Shown: positions 16,450 to 24,087 of the stretch, piece after piece
How the letters are laid out: each line of letters opens with the position of its first letter
Numbering within the stretch: position 1 is the first letter of the stretch
Source of the DNA: Prosthecobacter algae
Lineage (GTDB): Bacteria > Verrucomicrobiota > Verrucomicrobiia > Verrucomicrobiales > Verrucomicrobiaceae
Length of the DNA: 64,000 bases
Direction of reading: 5' to 3'
Assembly: GCF_039542385.1 (NCBI RefSeq)
Contig: NZ_BAABIA010000003.1
Location: forward strand, 715,515 to 779,514
Translations under genes and position numbers: made by a program
Notes under the pieces: generated by a model
Told to the model about the DNA's origin: nothing
What the model saw: only the letters and a program-made list of their open reading frames with translations
Databases searched by the model: none

Positions 16450-17312
16450 ATGCCACTGCCCTTGAAATTACCGGTTTGGAAAAACGCTTTCCTCGTTTCA
16501 GCCTTGGCCCCATCAGCCTGAGCGTGCCGTCCGGCACCATCTATGGCCTCATCGGTCCCAATGGCGCAGGCAAGACCACCCTGCTGGACCAGATCTTTGG
16601 TATGGGCCTACCCGATGCCGGCAGCATCCAGGTCAACGGGCTGGACCACGTGCGGCACGAAGTGGAGGTGAAACAAAGCGCCGCCTATGTGGGGCCAGAC
16701 CTCAGCTACATGGCCTGGGGAAAGGTGAGCCGCGCCATCCGTTTTGTGCGCGGTTTTCATCCGGGTTGGGACGAATCACTAGCCACCCGGCTCATGCAGT
16801 CTTTTGGTCTCAGTGCCGGGGACCGCATCGCCACACTCTCCTTTGGTGGGCGAATGAAGCTGGCTCTGGTCCTGGCCATGGCCTGGCGCCCTCAATTCCT
16901 CGTGCTGGATGAGCCCACCACAGGCCTGGACGCCCACTCAAAGAAGTCCCTCTTTTCCGAATTACTAACCATCGTGAAAGATGAATCCCGCACCGTTTTG
17001 CTCTCTTCTCACCAGATCAGTGATCTGGAGCGTTTCGCGGATCAGGTCAGTATCCTCCATCAGGGCCGTGTGCTGACCAGCGGCACCACCTCAGCCTTAG
17101 TGGAGAGCCACCTCCAGTTGGAGTTCCGCAGCAAGGACCTCCTCCTTCGAGGGTTGCCGGGGCTTACGGTCCAAGAGCAGGCGGGCGATCGCTGGCGGGC
17201 CGTGCTGGACACGCACAGGACATCTGTAGCCGGGCTCACCTCACGCGGTGTGCAGGACCTACACGCGCAGCCCCTCTCGCTGGAGGAACTCTTCCTCGCC
17301 CTCACTCAATAG
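16446..17312 (+). CDS. ABC transporter ATP-binding protein
   Basis: A 288-aa ABC ATPase. Walker A GPNGAGKTT is at 37-45, the signature LSFGG at 131-135 (variant of LSGGQ), Walker B FLVLDEP at 151-157 with catalytic Glu156, and the switch His at 189 (SSHQ). The C-terminal 80 residues form the extra domain common in export-type ATPases of the YtrB/CcmA group. With the permease that follows 11 bp later and the YtrA-like regulator, it forms an exporter of unknown substrate; related Bacillus systems respond to cell-wall antibiotics. Confidence 0.92.
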   Translation: MNATALEITGLEKRFPRFSLGPISLSVPSGTIYGLIGPNGAGKTTLLDQIFGMGLPDAGSIQVNGLDHVRHEVEVKQSAAYVGPDLSYMAWGKVSRAIRFVRGFHPGWDESLATRLMQSFGLSAGDRIATLSFGGRMKLALVLAMAWRPQFLVLDEPTTGLDAHSKKSLFSELLTIVKDESRTVLLSSHQISDLERFADQVSILHQGRVLTSGTTSALVESHLQLEFRSKDLLLRGLPGLTVQEQAGDRWRAVLDTHRTSVAGLTSRGVQDLHAQPLSLEELFLALTQ

Positions 17313-17323
17313 CCCCTGCCGCC

Positions 17324-18628
17324 ATGACACGAATCCTGCTCGATTATTTAAACCGGTGGCGCTGGGTCTGGGCCGCTTACATCCTGGTCATCGGGAGTCT
17401 GGCTTTTTTCACCCGTAACCTCCTCAGCTTTCCCCCACTGGCTCTGGCACTCCTCCATGTGGATGCTGGAACTGGCGTGCTTTACACTGTTCGTCTCCAG
17501 CCTGTTTCCAGGCAGGAGCAGGACCGTGTGTGGTGGTTCATCTCGGTCTGTCTGCCCACACTCCTCAGCACCCCGCTACTGGCACTGGGCCTCCTCTGGC
17601 AGCAGGCCGGCCATGCCCAGGCCCCTTTGCCGGGGCTGGCAGCGCCGTGGTTTTCCCTCATAGTCGTAACGCTTCTCGGCATTGGCCTATCCGCCCTCAT
17701 GTTCCTCATGTGGCGTTTTATCCTGCCACGCAAGCCGGAGACGAAGGTGGAATGGATGGTGACTGTCCCCTGTGGTGCGCTGTGGGGCTTACTGTTCCCA
17801 GGTTTTTTCATGCTCCGCTCGCAGTTGCCGGGCACTCCTGCGGCGGTGCAGCCCTGGCAATGGATCATGCTCGCGCTCATCCCACCACTCGTAGCTTTTT
17901 CGTTCATTCAGGCAGGCAAGGTGGCGCAGAGCCGTCTGAAGGTGACCGCCTGCACACAGTCCCCAACAACCACAAATGCCAGCACACCCGCCACTGGGAG
18001 CGGCGGCCTGCTGCTGCTCCTCCTCACTATACATGGGAGGCTGCTGAGCCTGCTATTATTCTTTGCCTGCACCTTCTGGGCCTTACGGTTATGGCGAGGC
18101 CGGACCATCTCCGCTGAAGACGCCCGCCAGATCAACGATCAACTGGTGATCACGATGATGGTTGTCCCTGCCGTGGTGGCTGACTGGTTCAGCCTGCGGA
18201 TGCTGCGCTCCGTCCCCCTCTCCACCCGAAGGCTGACGCTGGCCTTGCTCAGTGTTCCGATCATGCTAGGCCTGTTGGCCGCGTCGCAGACGGCCCTGAC
18301 GGGGGCGATTTTTTCTCCAAACTCTTCGTTAGGCATTGAGTGTCTCAACGCCGCCCTCATCACCGCCGGAGTCTCTGCGGTGCTTCTCACTTTCAATTCT
18401 TATGTCGGGTCATCGTGGCGCTTTGTCATCATGCTGCTGCCGATATCCGTAATGGTGGCAGGGATCTTCGCGCCAGATCGCTCTGCACTCTGGATGTCGG
18501 CCGTGGGTTCTGTGATGTTTTTGGCCGCCGCCTGCTTTCTACAGCGCGGCTTCTGGCGCGCACCCTCCTACTACCGTCCGCGCCGCGCCTTTGGCATAGC
18601 CGCAGCAGACTCTTTAGGCAGGCCTTGA
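17324..18628 (+). CDS. ABC transporter permease (integral membrane subunit)
   Basis: The 434-aa protein is mostly hydrophobic with about ten to twelve predicted membrane segments (for instance 15-32, 70-90, 110-130, 195-215, 245-265, 335-355, 375-400). It has no recognisable soluble domain. It starts 11 bp after the ATPase gene and shares its operon, so it is the probable membrane partner. A basic loop with Thr/Ser repeats (about residues 205-225) separates two membrane halves. Sequence alone does not name the substrate. Confidence 0.8.
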   Translation: MTRILLDYLNRWRWVWAAYILVIGSLAFFTRNLLSFPPLALALLHVDAGTGVLYTVRLQPVSRQEQDRVWWFISVCLPTLLSTPLLALGLLWQQAGHAQAPLPGLAAPWFSLIVVTLLGIGLSALMFLMWRFILPRKPETKVEWMVTVPCGALWGLLFPGFFMLRSQLPGTPAAVQPWQWIMLALIPPLVAFSFIQAGKVAQSRLKVTACTQSPTTTNASTPATGSGGLLLLLLTIHGRLLSLLLFFACTFWALRLWRGRTISAEDARQINDQLVITMMVVPAVVADWFSLRMLRSVPLSTRRLTLALLSVPIMLGLLAASQTALTGAIFSPNSSLGIECLNAALITAGVSAVLLTFNSYVGSSWRFVIMLLPISVMVAGIFAPDRSALWMSAVGSVMFLAAACFLQRGFWRAPSYYRPRRAFGIAAADSLGRP

Positions 18629-18659
18629 ATTGTACATGGGAGGATGCTCCATTGCCATC

Positions 18660-19178
18660 ATGACGCCCCTGCTGACTCTTATCGCTGCGGTTTCATCGGA
18701 TGGTTACATTTCCAGAAGCCAAGGCGTCCCCTGGGATCTGCCAGATGATCGCGCCAGTTTCCGCGCCTACACGCAGGGGAAATGGCTGCTGTTAGGCCGC
18801 AGGACCTATGAGGAGATGCTCGGCTGGTTCTCCGACCACCATCCGCTGGTGCTGACGATGAATGAAAAGTTTGTCCCGTTTTGGGGGGAACGTGTGGGTG
18901 GCGTCTCTTCGGCCTTGCGGCAAGCGGGGGAGGCACGACAGACCGAATTGGTCGTGTGCGGAGGGGCGGCGGCCTACGAGGCAGCGATGCCCCTGGCGGA
19001 CCGCCTCATCATCACCCATGTAAACGATGCCTTAGGCAACGGAGTGCCCTTCCCTGCCTTCAGCCACGATGATTGGGAACCCGTGACTCGCCAAGACCAC
19101 CCGGCGGACTCTCATCACGCCCATAGCTTCAGCATCGTGACCTACCAGCGCGTGCGCCATTATCAGCATGCGGCCTGA
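18660..19178 (+). CDS. folA: Dihydrofolate reductase
   Basis: The 172-aa protein reduces dihydrofolate to tetrahydrofolate with NADPH. The N-terminus LTLIAAVSSDGYISR and the block QGVPWDLPDD include the conserved Trp25 and the acidic residue at Asp30 that protonates the pterin. The NADPH-binding GRRTYEEM (46-53) and VVCGGAAAYEAAM follow in the usual order. The length is normal. ATG 18660 is chosen because it begins the conserved core; the frame is open ten codons upstream. It follows the ABC operon by 31 bp. It is a divergent member, so the substrate could be a related pterin or deazaflavin. Confidence 0.85.
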   Translation: MTPLLTLIAAVSSDGYISRSQGVPWDLPDDRASFRAYTQGKWLLLGRRTYEEMLGWFSDHHPLVLTMNEKFVPFWGERVGGVSSALRQAGEARQTELVVCGGAAAYEAAMPLADRLIITHVNDALGNGVPFPAFSHDDWEPVTRQDHPADSHHAHSFSIVTYQRVRHYQHAA

Positions 19179-19223
19179 CTGCCTGTTGCATGCTGCATCC
19201 CTCAAGACGACCTTCCGAAAGTC

Positions 19224-19934
19224 ATGACCCGGTCCTTTGCAGCCCTGCTTTTATTTGCCGGCCTGAGCCTCACGGCCCTGGCGGGGACGCAGGATCTTCC
19301 GCCCCCACCCGCCAACGGTCTTCGGGATGACACCCGCGCCCTGCCCGAACCAAGGCAGGCGGAACTGGCCAGGGAAATCGCCGCCTGCCGGGCTGCCCTT
19401 CAGGCGGATGTCTGGCTGAATGCTGGCACTTTCCTGCCCTCGGGCCAGACCCTCCGCAGCCAGGCCAGAGATCTGCGCCAGCACTGGAGCCCGAACCGGG
19501 ACGCCATCCTCCTGGCGTACGATCGGGCGAGTGATTCCCTGGCCCTGTCACTTTCCCCCAGCCTCTGGCAACGCTATCCGACAGCCGAAATCAGTGGCCT
19601 GTCCCAACACATGGCAGCCCTCATGGCTGTAAAAGAGCAACCGCTAGACCAAAGGCTGGCCGCCAGCCTGCGCGTGGTCATGACCCAGATGCAGCTTCTG
19701 GAAAAACAGCGCCGCACGGCTGCGACGACACTGTCCACAGATCACGGCCACATCGCCCGTATCTTCGCGGCCACCCTCGGAGGCGGGGCGTTTGTATTGG
19801 CCCTTTTGGGAACCTTCATGAGACGACGTGATGTGCAGGCAGCCTGGCAGCTTCACTTCCCCGAGGTGCAGGTGGGCCTTCGTTTTGGCGCAGCTCACGG
19901 TGGCGGCGTCGTTGTCGAAAAAGACAGAGGGTAA
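19224..19934 (+). CDS. Exported TPM-domain-like membrane protein
   Basis: The 236-aa protein has an N-terminal signal peptide (about 1-20, SLTALAG) and a segment resembling the TPM (TLP18.3/Psb32/MOLO-1) fold: DTRALPEPRQAELAREIA near the start, then WSPNRDAILLAYDRASDSLALSLS. A hydrophobic helix near residues 182-202 (IFAATLGGGAFVLALLGTFM) anchors it, with a cytoplasmic tail. TPM proteins are periplasmic accessory factors, often of unclear function, some with phosphatase activity. The usual DxxG-type core is degenerate, so the assignment is moderate. Confidence 0.55.
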   Translation: MTRSFAALLLFAGLSLTALAGTQDLPPPPANGLRDDTRALPEPRQAELAREIAACRAALQADVWLNAGTFLPSGQTLRSQARDLRQHWSPNRDAILLAYDRASDSLALSLSPSLWQRYPTAEISGLSQHMAALMAVKEQPLDQRLAASLRVVMTQMQLLEKQRRTAATTLSTDHGHIARIFAATLGGGAFVLALLGTFMRRRDVQAAWQLHFPEVQVGLRFGAAHGGGVVVEKDRG

Positions 19935-20079
19935 TCACTGCTGTCGGGGCCTCGTTATCCCAAGGCAGTTCATGCCCCTCTACGCGCCCGGGTGAAAAAG
20001 GCCCGGCCCATGGAGGGATCCCTGGGGGGAACTAACGCAGTACGTCAGCAAATGGCGGTAGAAACACAAGAAGGCTCTC

Positions 20080-20385
20080 TCAATACTCCTCCTCTTCCGC
20101 TGTCTCAGGGCCGCCGTGGGTTGGCACCGGGATGCCCAGCTTTTCCATGGCCGATTCCACGGTTTTGATGTGCTTCAGCGGCAGCTTTTTGCGCTGGTAT
20201 TTGCGGAAAAGGAGATCATGCAGTTTCAGCCACGTATCGGCTGTGGGTTGCATGGGCATCCACTCCTCTCCATCAGGATGGGCCAGGCGGAAGAGCCACT
20301 CGCGTGAGTTCCAGTGGGCGCGAATGTACTGTTTCCGGTTGTCTTCCAGGCGCTCGTGCCATTCGTGGATTTGGTTTTTGGTCAT
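20080..20385 (-). CDS. Small hypothetical protein
   Basis: I do not recognise this 101-aa protein. It is rich in charged and aromatic residues (WHERLEDNRKQYIRAHWNSREWLF), has no membrane segment and ends in an acidic tail (ETAEEEEY). The ATG at 20385 is preferred over 20424 because the upstream start would overlap the divergent gene at 20419. The character is that of a small cytosolic, possibly nucleic-acid-associated protein; this is a guess from composition. Confidence 0.6.
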   Translation of the reverse strand: MTKNQIHEWHERLEDNRKQYIRAHWNSREWLFRLAHPDGEEWMPMQPTADTWLKLHDLLFRKYQRKKLPLKHIKTVESAMEKLGIPVPTHGGPETAEEEEY

Positions 20386-20418
20386 TGAGAGTGCGCAGGA
20401 TGCGCTAGTATCGCCACC

Positions 20419-21378
20419 ATGCAAGCTGCCAACGCCAGCCCCCCCTCTGCCCTGCCCAAGCTTCTGCTCTATTTGGGCGCCGTCATGCTGGGCGGTGCTC
20501 TGCTAGCGCCCGTGCTGTTTGACCTCGGGCAATGGGCCAAAGGTTGGCTGACTGACAACCCAACCAGATTAGGCAACTGGTTGCTCTCAGAAATCCAGCG
20601 CGCGCACTTTTCCCGTTACTTTAACCGGGCGGTGCTCCTCTGCGCCATCGTTTTCATCATTCCCTTCCTACGCTGGGTGCGGCTGGACCGCCAGCTGCTG
20701 CCCACCTGGCAGCCCGTGGGCCGGGGCGTGGCGCAGTGGGCTCTGGGGTTTGTTCTGGCAGCTGGCCTGCTCTTGGCCCTAGGTTTCATCTTCTTGAAAA
20801 TGGGTGCCTACCAGCTCCGGCCCAGGCCCGATTGGTTCAAGTTTGGCGAGCCCCTCACCGCCGCCCTCGGCGCAGGGATCGTGGAGGAGTTTTTCTTTCG
20901 CGGTCTCCTCCTGGGCCTGCTGCTTCGCACCATGAGCGCACGGGGTGCCTTGCTCGCAGGGACCTTCATCTTTGCCATCGTCCACTTCATGAAACCACCC
21001 GAGGGCTGGCAGATTGAGGATGCCGAGGTCACCTGGGCCAGCGGTTTCCTCGTCCTGCGGCAGATCGCCGCCGGCTTTGGCGATGTGGACTTCCTCCTGG
21101 CCGAATTCGCCACCCTTTTTGCCGTCGGCTGGGTGCTCGCTCAGGCGCGCATGAAAACCAGCGCCCTCTGGCTGGGCATCGGCCTTCATGGCGGCTGGGT
21201 CTTCGGGCTGAAATACTTCAGCGCCCTCACCCGCAGCCAGCCCGGCTGGCTCCCCTGGATCGGCAGCAACCTCAAAATCGGCCTCCTCCCCCTCCTCGTC
21301 GTCCTGCTCACTGGCTGGCTGGCCTTGCGCTGTCTGCGCACAAATCATTTGCAGCAAGCCCCCCAAGAGGGAACATAA
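20419..21378 (+). CDS. CPBP-family intramembrane glutamic protease
   Basis: The 319-aa multi-spanning protein carries the CPBP (Abi/Rce1-like) motifs: the glutamate pair Glu156-Glu157 with Arg161 (VEEFFFRG), His189 in FAIVHF, and a later histidine in GIGLHGGW, in membrane helices. These form the active site of glutamic intramembrane proteases. Bacterial members take part in membrane protein or peptide processing, including bacteriocin self-immunity. It lies just upstream of the tRNA that holds the prophage and is the last host protein gene before it. Confidence 0.88.
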   Translation: MQAANASPPSALPKLLLYLGAVMLGGALLAPVLFDLGQWAKGWLTDNPTRLGNWLLSEIQRAHFSRYFNRAVLLCAIVFIIPFLRWVRLDRQLLPTWQPVGRGVAQWALGFVLAAGLLLALGFIFLKMGAYQLRPRPDWFKFGEPLTAALGAGIVEEFFFRGLLLGLLLRTMSARGALLAGTFIFAIVHFMKPPEGWQIEDAEVTWASGFLVLRQIAAGFGDVDFLLAEFATLFAVGWVLAQARMKTSALWLGIGLHGGWVFGLKYFSALTRSQPGWLPWIGSNLKIGLLPLLVVLLTGWLALRCLRTNHLQQAPQEGT

Positions 21379-21397
21379 AGAGGTTCAGTCCTTCTTT

Positions 21398-21482
21398 GCC
21401 GGAGTGGCGGAATTGGTAGACGCGCCAGACTTAGGATCTGGTTGGGTAACTAGTGCAGGTTCGAGTCCTGTCTCCGGCACCA
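21398..21482 (+). tRNA. tRNA-Leu (anticodon UAG)
   Basis: An 85-base class II tRNA with acceptor stem GCCGGAG / CTCCGGC, D-loop, anticodon stem CCAGA/TCTGG around the loop CTTAGGA (anticodon TAG), a variable arm, T-arm GGTTCGAGTCC and an encoded CCA end. It reads CUA (and other CUN) leucine codons. The 3' end abuts the prophage and is the probable attachment core. Confidence 0.95.
21450..21482. other. Probable left attachment site (attL) in the 3' end of tRNA-Leu
   Basis: The integrase gene begins 115 bp downstream of the intact tRNA-Leu, which is the standard arrangement when a tyrosine integrase recombines within the T-arm/CCA end. No second copy of this segment was found before the end of the window, so attR should lie beyond 64,000. 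The exact core cannot be fixed with only one side. Confidence 0.6.
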
Positions 21483-21532
21483 CTGAGGGAGGCTGTACGT
21501 AGGAGGGAGGAGAGACAAGCGCGGCTGCAAAC

Positions 21533-21552
21533 GGCCCGAAAAGGCCCGAAAA
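21533..21552. repeat. Tandem 10-bp direct repeat upstream of integrase
   Basis: Two perfect copies of GGCCCGAAAA stand side by side between the tRNA and the integrase. Short direct repeats here are often arm-type sites for the integrase or sites for an excision factor; this is an inference. Confidence 0.6.
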
Positions 21553-21559
21553 GTCACGA

Positions 21560-21587
21560 TTGACGTTACACGTGTAACGCCTATCCC
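21560..21587 (+). promoter_or_regulatory. Candidate integrase promoter containing a parS-like palindrome
   Basis: TTGACG (21560-21565) and TATCCC (21582-21587) are 16 bp apart and could be a weak promoter. Between them lies the perfect 16-bp palindrome CGTTACACGTGTAACG (21564-21579). Its inner 14 bases fit GTTNCACGTGNAAC, the core of the bacterial parS consensus. A protein bound there would block the promoter. The integrase ATG is ten bases further on. Confidence 0.5.
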
Positions 21588-21596
21588 TGCTGGGTA

Positions 21597-22769
21597 ATGC
21601 CCATTCGAAAGAGAAAGCTTCCTAGCGGAAAAATCGTCTACCAGCTCGACCTGGGGATGGTCGATGGGAAGCGAGTCCAGAAAAACTATCCGACCGGACT
21701 GGCGGCAAAAACAGCGCAGGAAGATCATGAGAATGCCGCCGAAAGGCACGGCACCTCGCTGACTCATCTGACCTCAGCCGAAATCACGGAAGTGCTGCTG
21801 GTAAGATCCAAGCTCAAGGATGCCGGGGCAACTTTGACTGAAGCTGCTGAGTTTTTCCTGAAGCATGGAGTGACCAAAGAGTCGATCTCATTCGGGGCGA
21901 TGGTGCAGCGATTTCTCAATGATAAGTACGAGCACTCCACGCCGAGATATCATCGGCAGCTCAAGGTGTCGCTGGGGGCTTTGAAAAATGAACTGGAGTC
22001 GAGGCCCGCGAATGAGATCCGGGGGCAGGACATCGAGAGATGGCTGAAGCGGAACAAGTGGGCACCGAAGACATGGGTGAACTATCTGGGCGATGCCTCG
22101 GCGCTTTTTTCCTGGGGAATCAAGAAGGGATACCTGTCGCTGAATCCATGTGCGGAAGTGGCAAAGCCGAAGCTCGGGGATGGCGAGATCGGCACGTTGA
22201 CGGTCGAGCAATGCGAGCTGCTGCTGCGAGCGGCGGTCAAGGATCCGCAGGTGATCGGCTTTGTGGTGCTGGGCCTTTACGCGGGGCTGCGACCTGCGGA
22301 GATCGCGAGGCTGGATTGGAGCGCTGTGGATCTGGAGGCAGCGACGGTGGTGGTGGCAGGCAGCCAGGCGAAGACAAGAAGGCGGCGCATCGTGGACCTC
22401 AGTGAGAATGCAGTGGCCTGGCTGAAGGCCTCGGGACTGAAGCTGGAAGGGAAGATCACGGGCAAGTGGTGGGACGGGCGCTGGCGGGTATTCCGCAGCA
22501 AGCTGGGCTGGGATGCGGGCAACAGCGGCGATGGCTTGAGCCGGAACGAGAGGAAGAAAGCGCGAAAGGATCCTGAGCCTGCCCCCTTTGGGCGGTGGCC
22601 ACACAACGCGCTGAGGCACACGTATGCCTCCATGCACTACGCGATGCACCAAAACGAAGCGCAACTGCAGACTCAGATGGGCCATGAGTCAGCAGCGATG
22701 TTGCATCGGCATTACCGGGCCTTGAAGACGAAGACGGATGCCTCCAAGTTTTGGGCGCTGAAGCCGTGA
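21597..22769 (+). CDS. int: Tyrosine recombinase / phage integrase
   Basis: The 390-aa protein has an N-terminal arm-binding region, a SAM-like core-binding domain (about 95-185) and the catalytic domain with Arg232 (YAGLRPAEIARL), Arg340 (NALRHTYAS), His363 (MGHESAAM) and the nucleophile Tyr373 (HRHYRAL). The box II position that is usually His is Asn337. It catalyses integration and excision at the adjacent tRNA-Leu. The ATG at 21597 is well placed, ten bases after a candidate -10. Length and motif order are normal for phage integrases. Confidence 0.95.
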   Translation: MPIRKRKLPSGKIVYQLDLGMVDGKRVQKNYPTGLAAKTAQEDHENAAERHGTSLTHLTSAEITEVLLVRSKLKDAGATLTEAAEFFLKHGVTKESISFGAMVQRFLNDKYEHSTPRYHRQLKVSLGALKNELESRPANEIRGQDIERWLKRNKWAPKTWVNYLGDASALFSWGIKKGYLSLNPCAEVAKPKLGDGEIGTLTVEQCELLLRAAVKDPQVIGFVVLGLYAGLRPAEIARLDWSAVDLEAATVVVAGSQAKTRRRRIVDLSENAVAWLKASGLKLEGKITGKWWDGRWRVFRSKLGWDAGNSGDGLSRNERKKARKDPEPAPFGRWPHNALRHTYASMHYAMHQNEAQLQTQMGHESAAMLHRHYRALKTKTDASKFWALKP

Positions 22770-22816
22770 AAGTTTAATCCTTGATTTCATGAGCAGGCTT
22801 GGATTTAGTCATAGGG

Positions 22817-23311
22817 ATGATTACCTATTGGCTGTCCAAGACTGGAGAAAGCGCTGCGGAGGGACCGTTCACTGACGCCCAGCTCCTGAACATGTGGCAT
22901 TCCGGTTCAGCGACCGCTAAAGCCATGATCTGTGAGGAAGGCAGTCCGGACTGGACACCGCTGATCGAACATGTGGAACAGGCGGCTGACTTTCAAAGAA
23001 AAGAGGACGCCATCAAACAGCGACGCCAGCAGATGCAGAACCATGCTCGTCAGCAATTCGAAGAGCGTAAAAAATCGCCAGGATTGGCGCTCGCATTAAG
23101 CGCCCTCCTTCCCTTTGGAGGCCAGATTTATTGTCGAGCATGGAAGCAGATCTTTTTAGCTGTGGGATTCTTGGCCATCTTTGCCTTTGCTGCCCTGAGC
23201 AGCCTTGTGGCAGCAGGATGGATCGTATGGGCCGCAATGATGGCTGATGCAGTGATCGGGGCGAAGGCTTACAATAAGAAGCTGGCGGCCGAGCTGGGTT
23301 TAGTGATATGA
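22817..23311 (+). CDS. GYF_2 (DUF4339)-domain membrane protein
   Basis: The 164-aa protein starts with a GYF_2/DUF4339-like domain (YWLSKTGESAAEGPFTDAQL...WHSGSATAKAMICEEGSPDWTPL), then a basic coiled stretch (residues about 65-90), then two membrane segments with an intervening PFGGQIYC, similar to TM2-type proteins. It sits between the integrase and the repressor region, a usual place for genes expressed by the lysogen. It may be a membrane-modifying lysogenic conversion protein; this is an inference. A TTG at 22799 could be the start instead. Confidence 0.7.
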   Translation: MITYWLSKTGESAAEGPFTDAQLLNMWHSGSATAKAMICEEGSPDWTPLIEHVEQAADFQRKEDAIKQRRQQMQNHARQQFEERKKSPGLALALSALLPFGGQIYCRAWKQIFLAVGFLAIFAFAALSSLVAAGWIVWAAMMADAVIGAKAYNKKLAAELGLVI

Positions 23312-23339
23312 AAAAGGCCCGTGGGATTACCATGGGCCT
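23311..23339 (-). terminator. Rho-independent terminator of the minus-strand regulator
   Basis: A 10-bp stem (AGGCCCGTGG 23315-23324, CCATGGGCCT 23330-23339, one G-U pair) with a 5-base loop is followed on the minus strand by TTTTT. It lies 38 bp after the stop of the gene at 23377-23754. On the plus strand there is no T-run, so it acts mainly on the minus strand. Confidence 0.8.
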
Positions 23340-23376
23340 ATAATAATGTTGGATGATTGGTTAGGCTGCTCTAGGT

Positions 23377-23754
23377 CTACTTCTTCCTGCCAGAGCGATA
23401 AGTGACTTTCTTCGATTTCGCCTCGCCATCGGTTCCTGTCGCATGCTGCTCCGCCGCTTTCGAGGAAGACGCGGGCGTGGTGTGCCCGAACAAATGAGCA
23501 GCTTTCACAATCGGGGTGCCCTCCCCCTGGTTCACGGCTAGGGGGACGGGCTTTGAAATTGCATCAAGGACAGCGCCGCTGATGTCATAGTTGATTCTTT
23601 TGAGATCGGCTAAGCCGATCCGAAGAGCTTCACGCATGGTCTCATGCAGGCTTTTATCGAGTTGATCAGCAGCAGCTCTGACTTCGTCCATGAGCCTATC
23701 ACTGATGCGTATTGAAACGGGTTCACCTCCTTCGGTGCTTTTGGGGCGTGCCAT
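23377..23754 (-). CDS. Ribbon-helix-helix (CopG/Arc-type) regulator, candidate lysogeny repressor
   Basis: The 125-aa protein has an N-terminal ribbon-helix-helix: strand EPVSIRISDRLMD, then helices EVRAAADQLDKSLHETMREALRIGLADL. The C-terminal half is Ser/Lys/Thr-rich and likely disordered, ending in a basic tail. It is the only minus-strand gene in the early part of the prophage, read divergently from a second RHH gene 80 bp away, exactly where cI/cro lie in lambdoid phages. No helix-turn-helix repressor was seen. The role as maintenance repressor is inferred from position. Confidence 0.8.
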   Translation of the reverse strand: MARPKSTEGGEPVSIRISDRLMDEVRAAADQLDKSLHETMREALRIGLADLKRINYDISGAVLDAISKPVPLAVNQGEGTPIVKAAHLFGHTTPASSSKAAEQHATGTDGEAKSKKVTYRSGRKK

Positions 23755-23834
23755 GCAAGAGAGTGCATGTAGTTAAAAAAAACACAAAATAAAATTGATG
23801 GGATGCGTAATGTAGTTTAAACCGCTACATAATC
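23755..23834. promoter_or_regulatory. Divergent promoter/operator region of the lysogeny switch
   Basis: This 80-bp gap between two divergent regulator genes is AT-rich. It holds an inverted repeat ATGTAG (23810-23815) / CTACAT (23825-23830) and a third half-site, ATGTAGTT, at 23767-23774. Three copies of one hexamer between divergent RHH genes fit an operator for cooperative binding. The promoters themselves are not clearly resolvable. Confidence 0.6.
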
Positions 23835-24056
23835 ATGAGCACAAATCCCCAAACAGACGAACGGAATGCAGTCAAGCCAATGAGCCTGCGAATCTCAAAC
23901 GAGCTGAGTGAAGATATTGAGACTGCAAGCGTCGAGACTGGCTTGTCCAAGTCCGACATTGCGAGACTGGCCCTTGAGCGCGGACTCAAAATCCTTCGCG
24001 CCCAACTGAAAGGCACAACCCCCGAGGCGGCAGCACAGACTGCCATCGCTGCCTAA
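23835..24056 (+). CDS. Small ribbon-helix-helix protein, Cro/Arc-like
   Basis: A 73-aa protein with an RHH fold: strand KPMSLRISNELSEDI and helices ETASVETGLSKSDIARLALERGLKIL. It has almost no other sequence, so it is a minimal Arc-like DNA-binding protein. It is the first plus-strand gene after the switch region and is followed by an antirepressor, matching the position of Cro. Its strand sequence (SLRIS) resembles that of the divergent regulator (SIRIS), so both may bind the same operator half-sites. Confidence 0.8.
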   Translation: MSTNPQTDERNAVKPMSLRISNELSEDIETASVETGLSKSDIARLALERGLKILRAQLKGTTPEAAAQTAIAA

Positions 24057-24087
24057 ATCTGGAACGGCACTTTTATCGCTCCATTTT

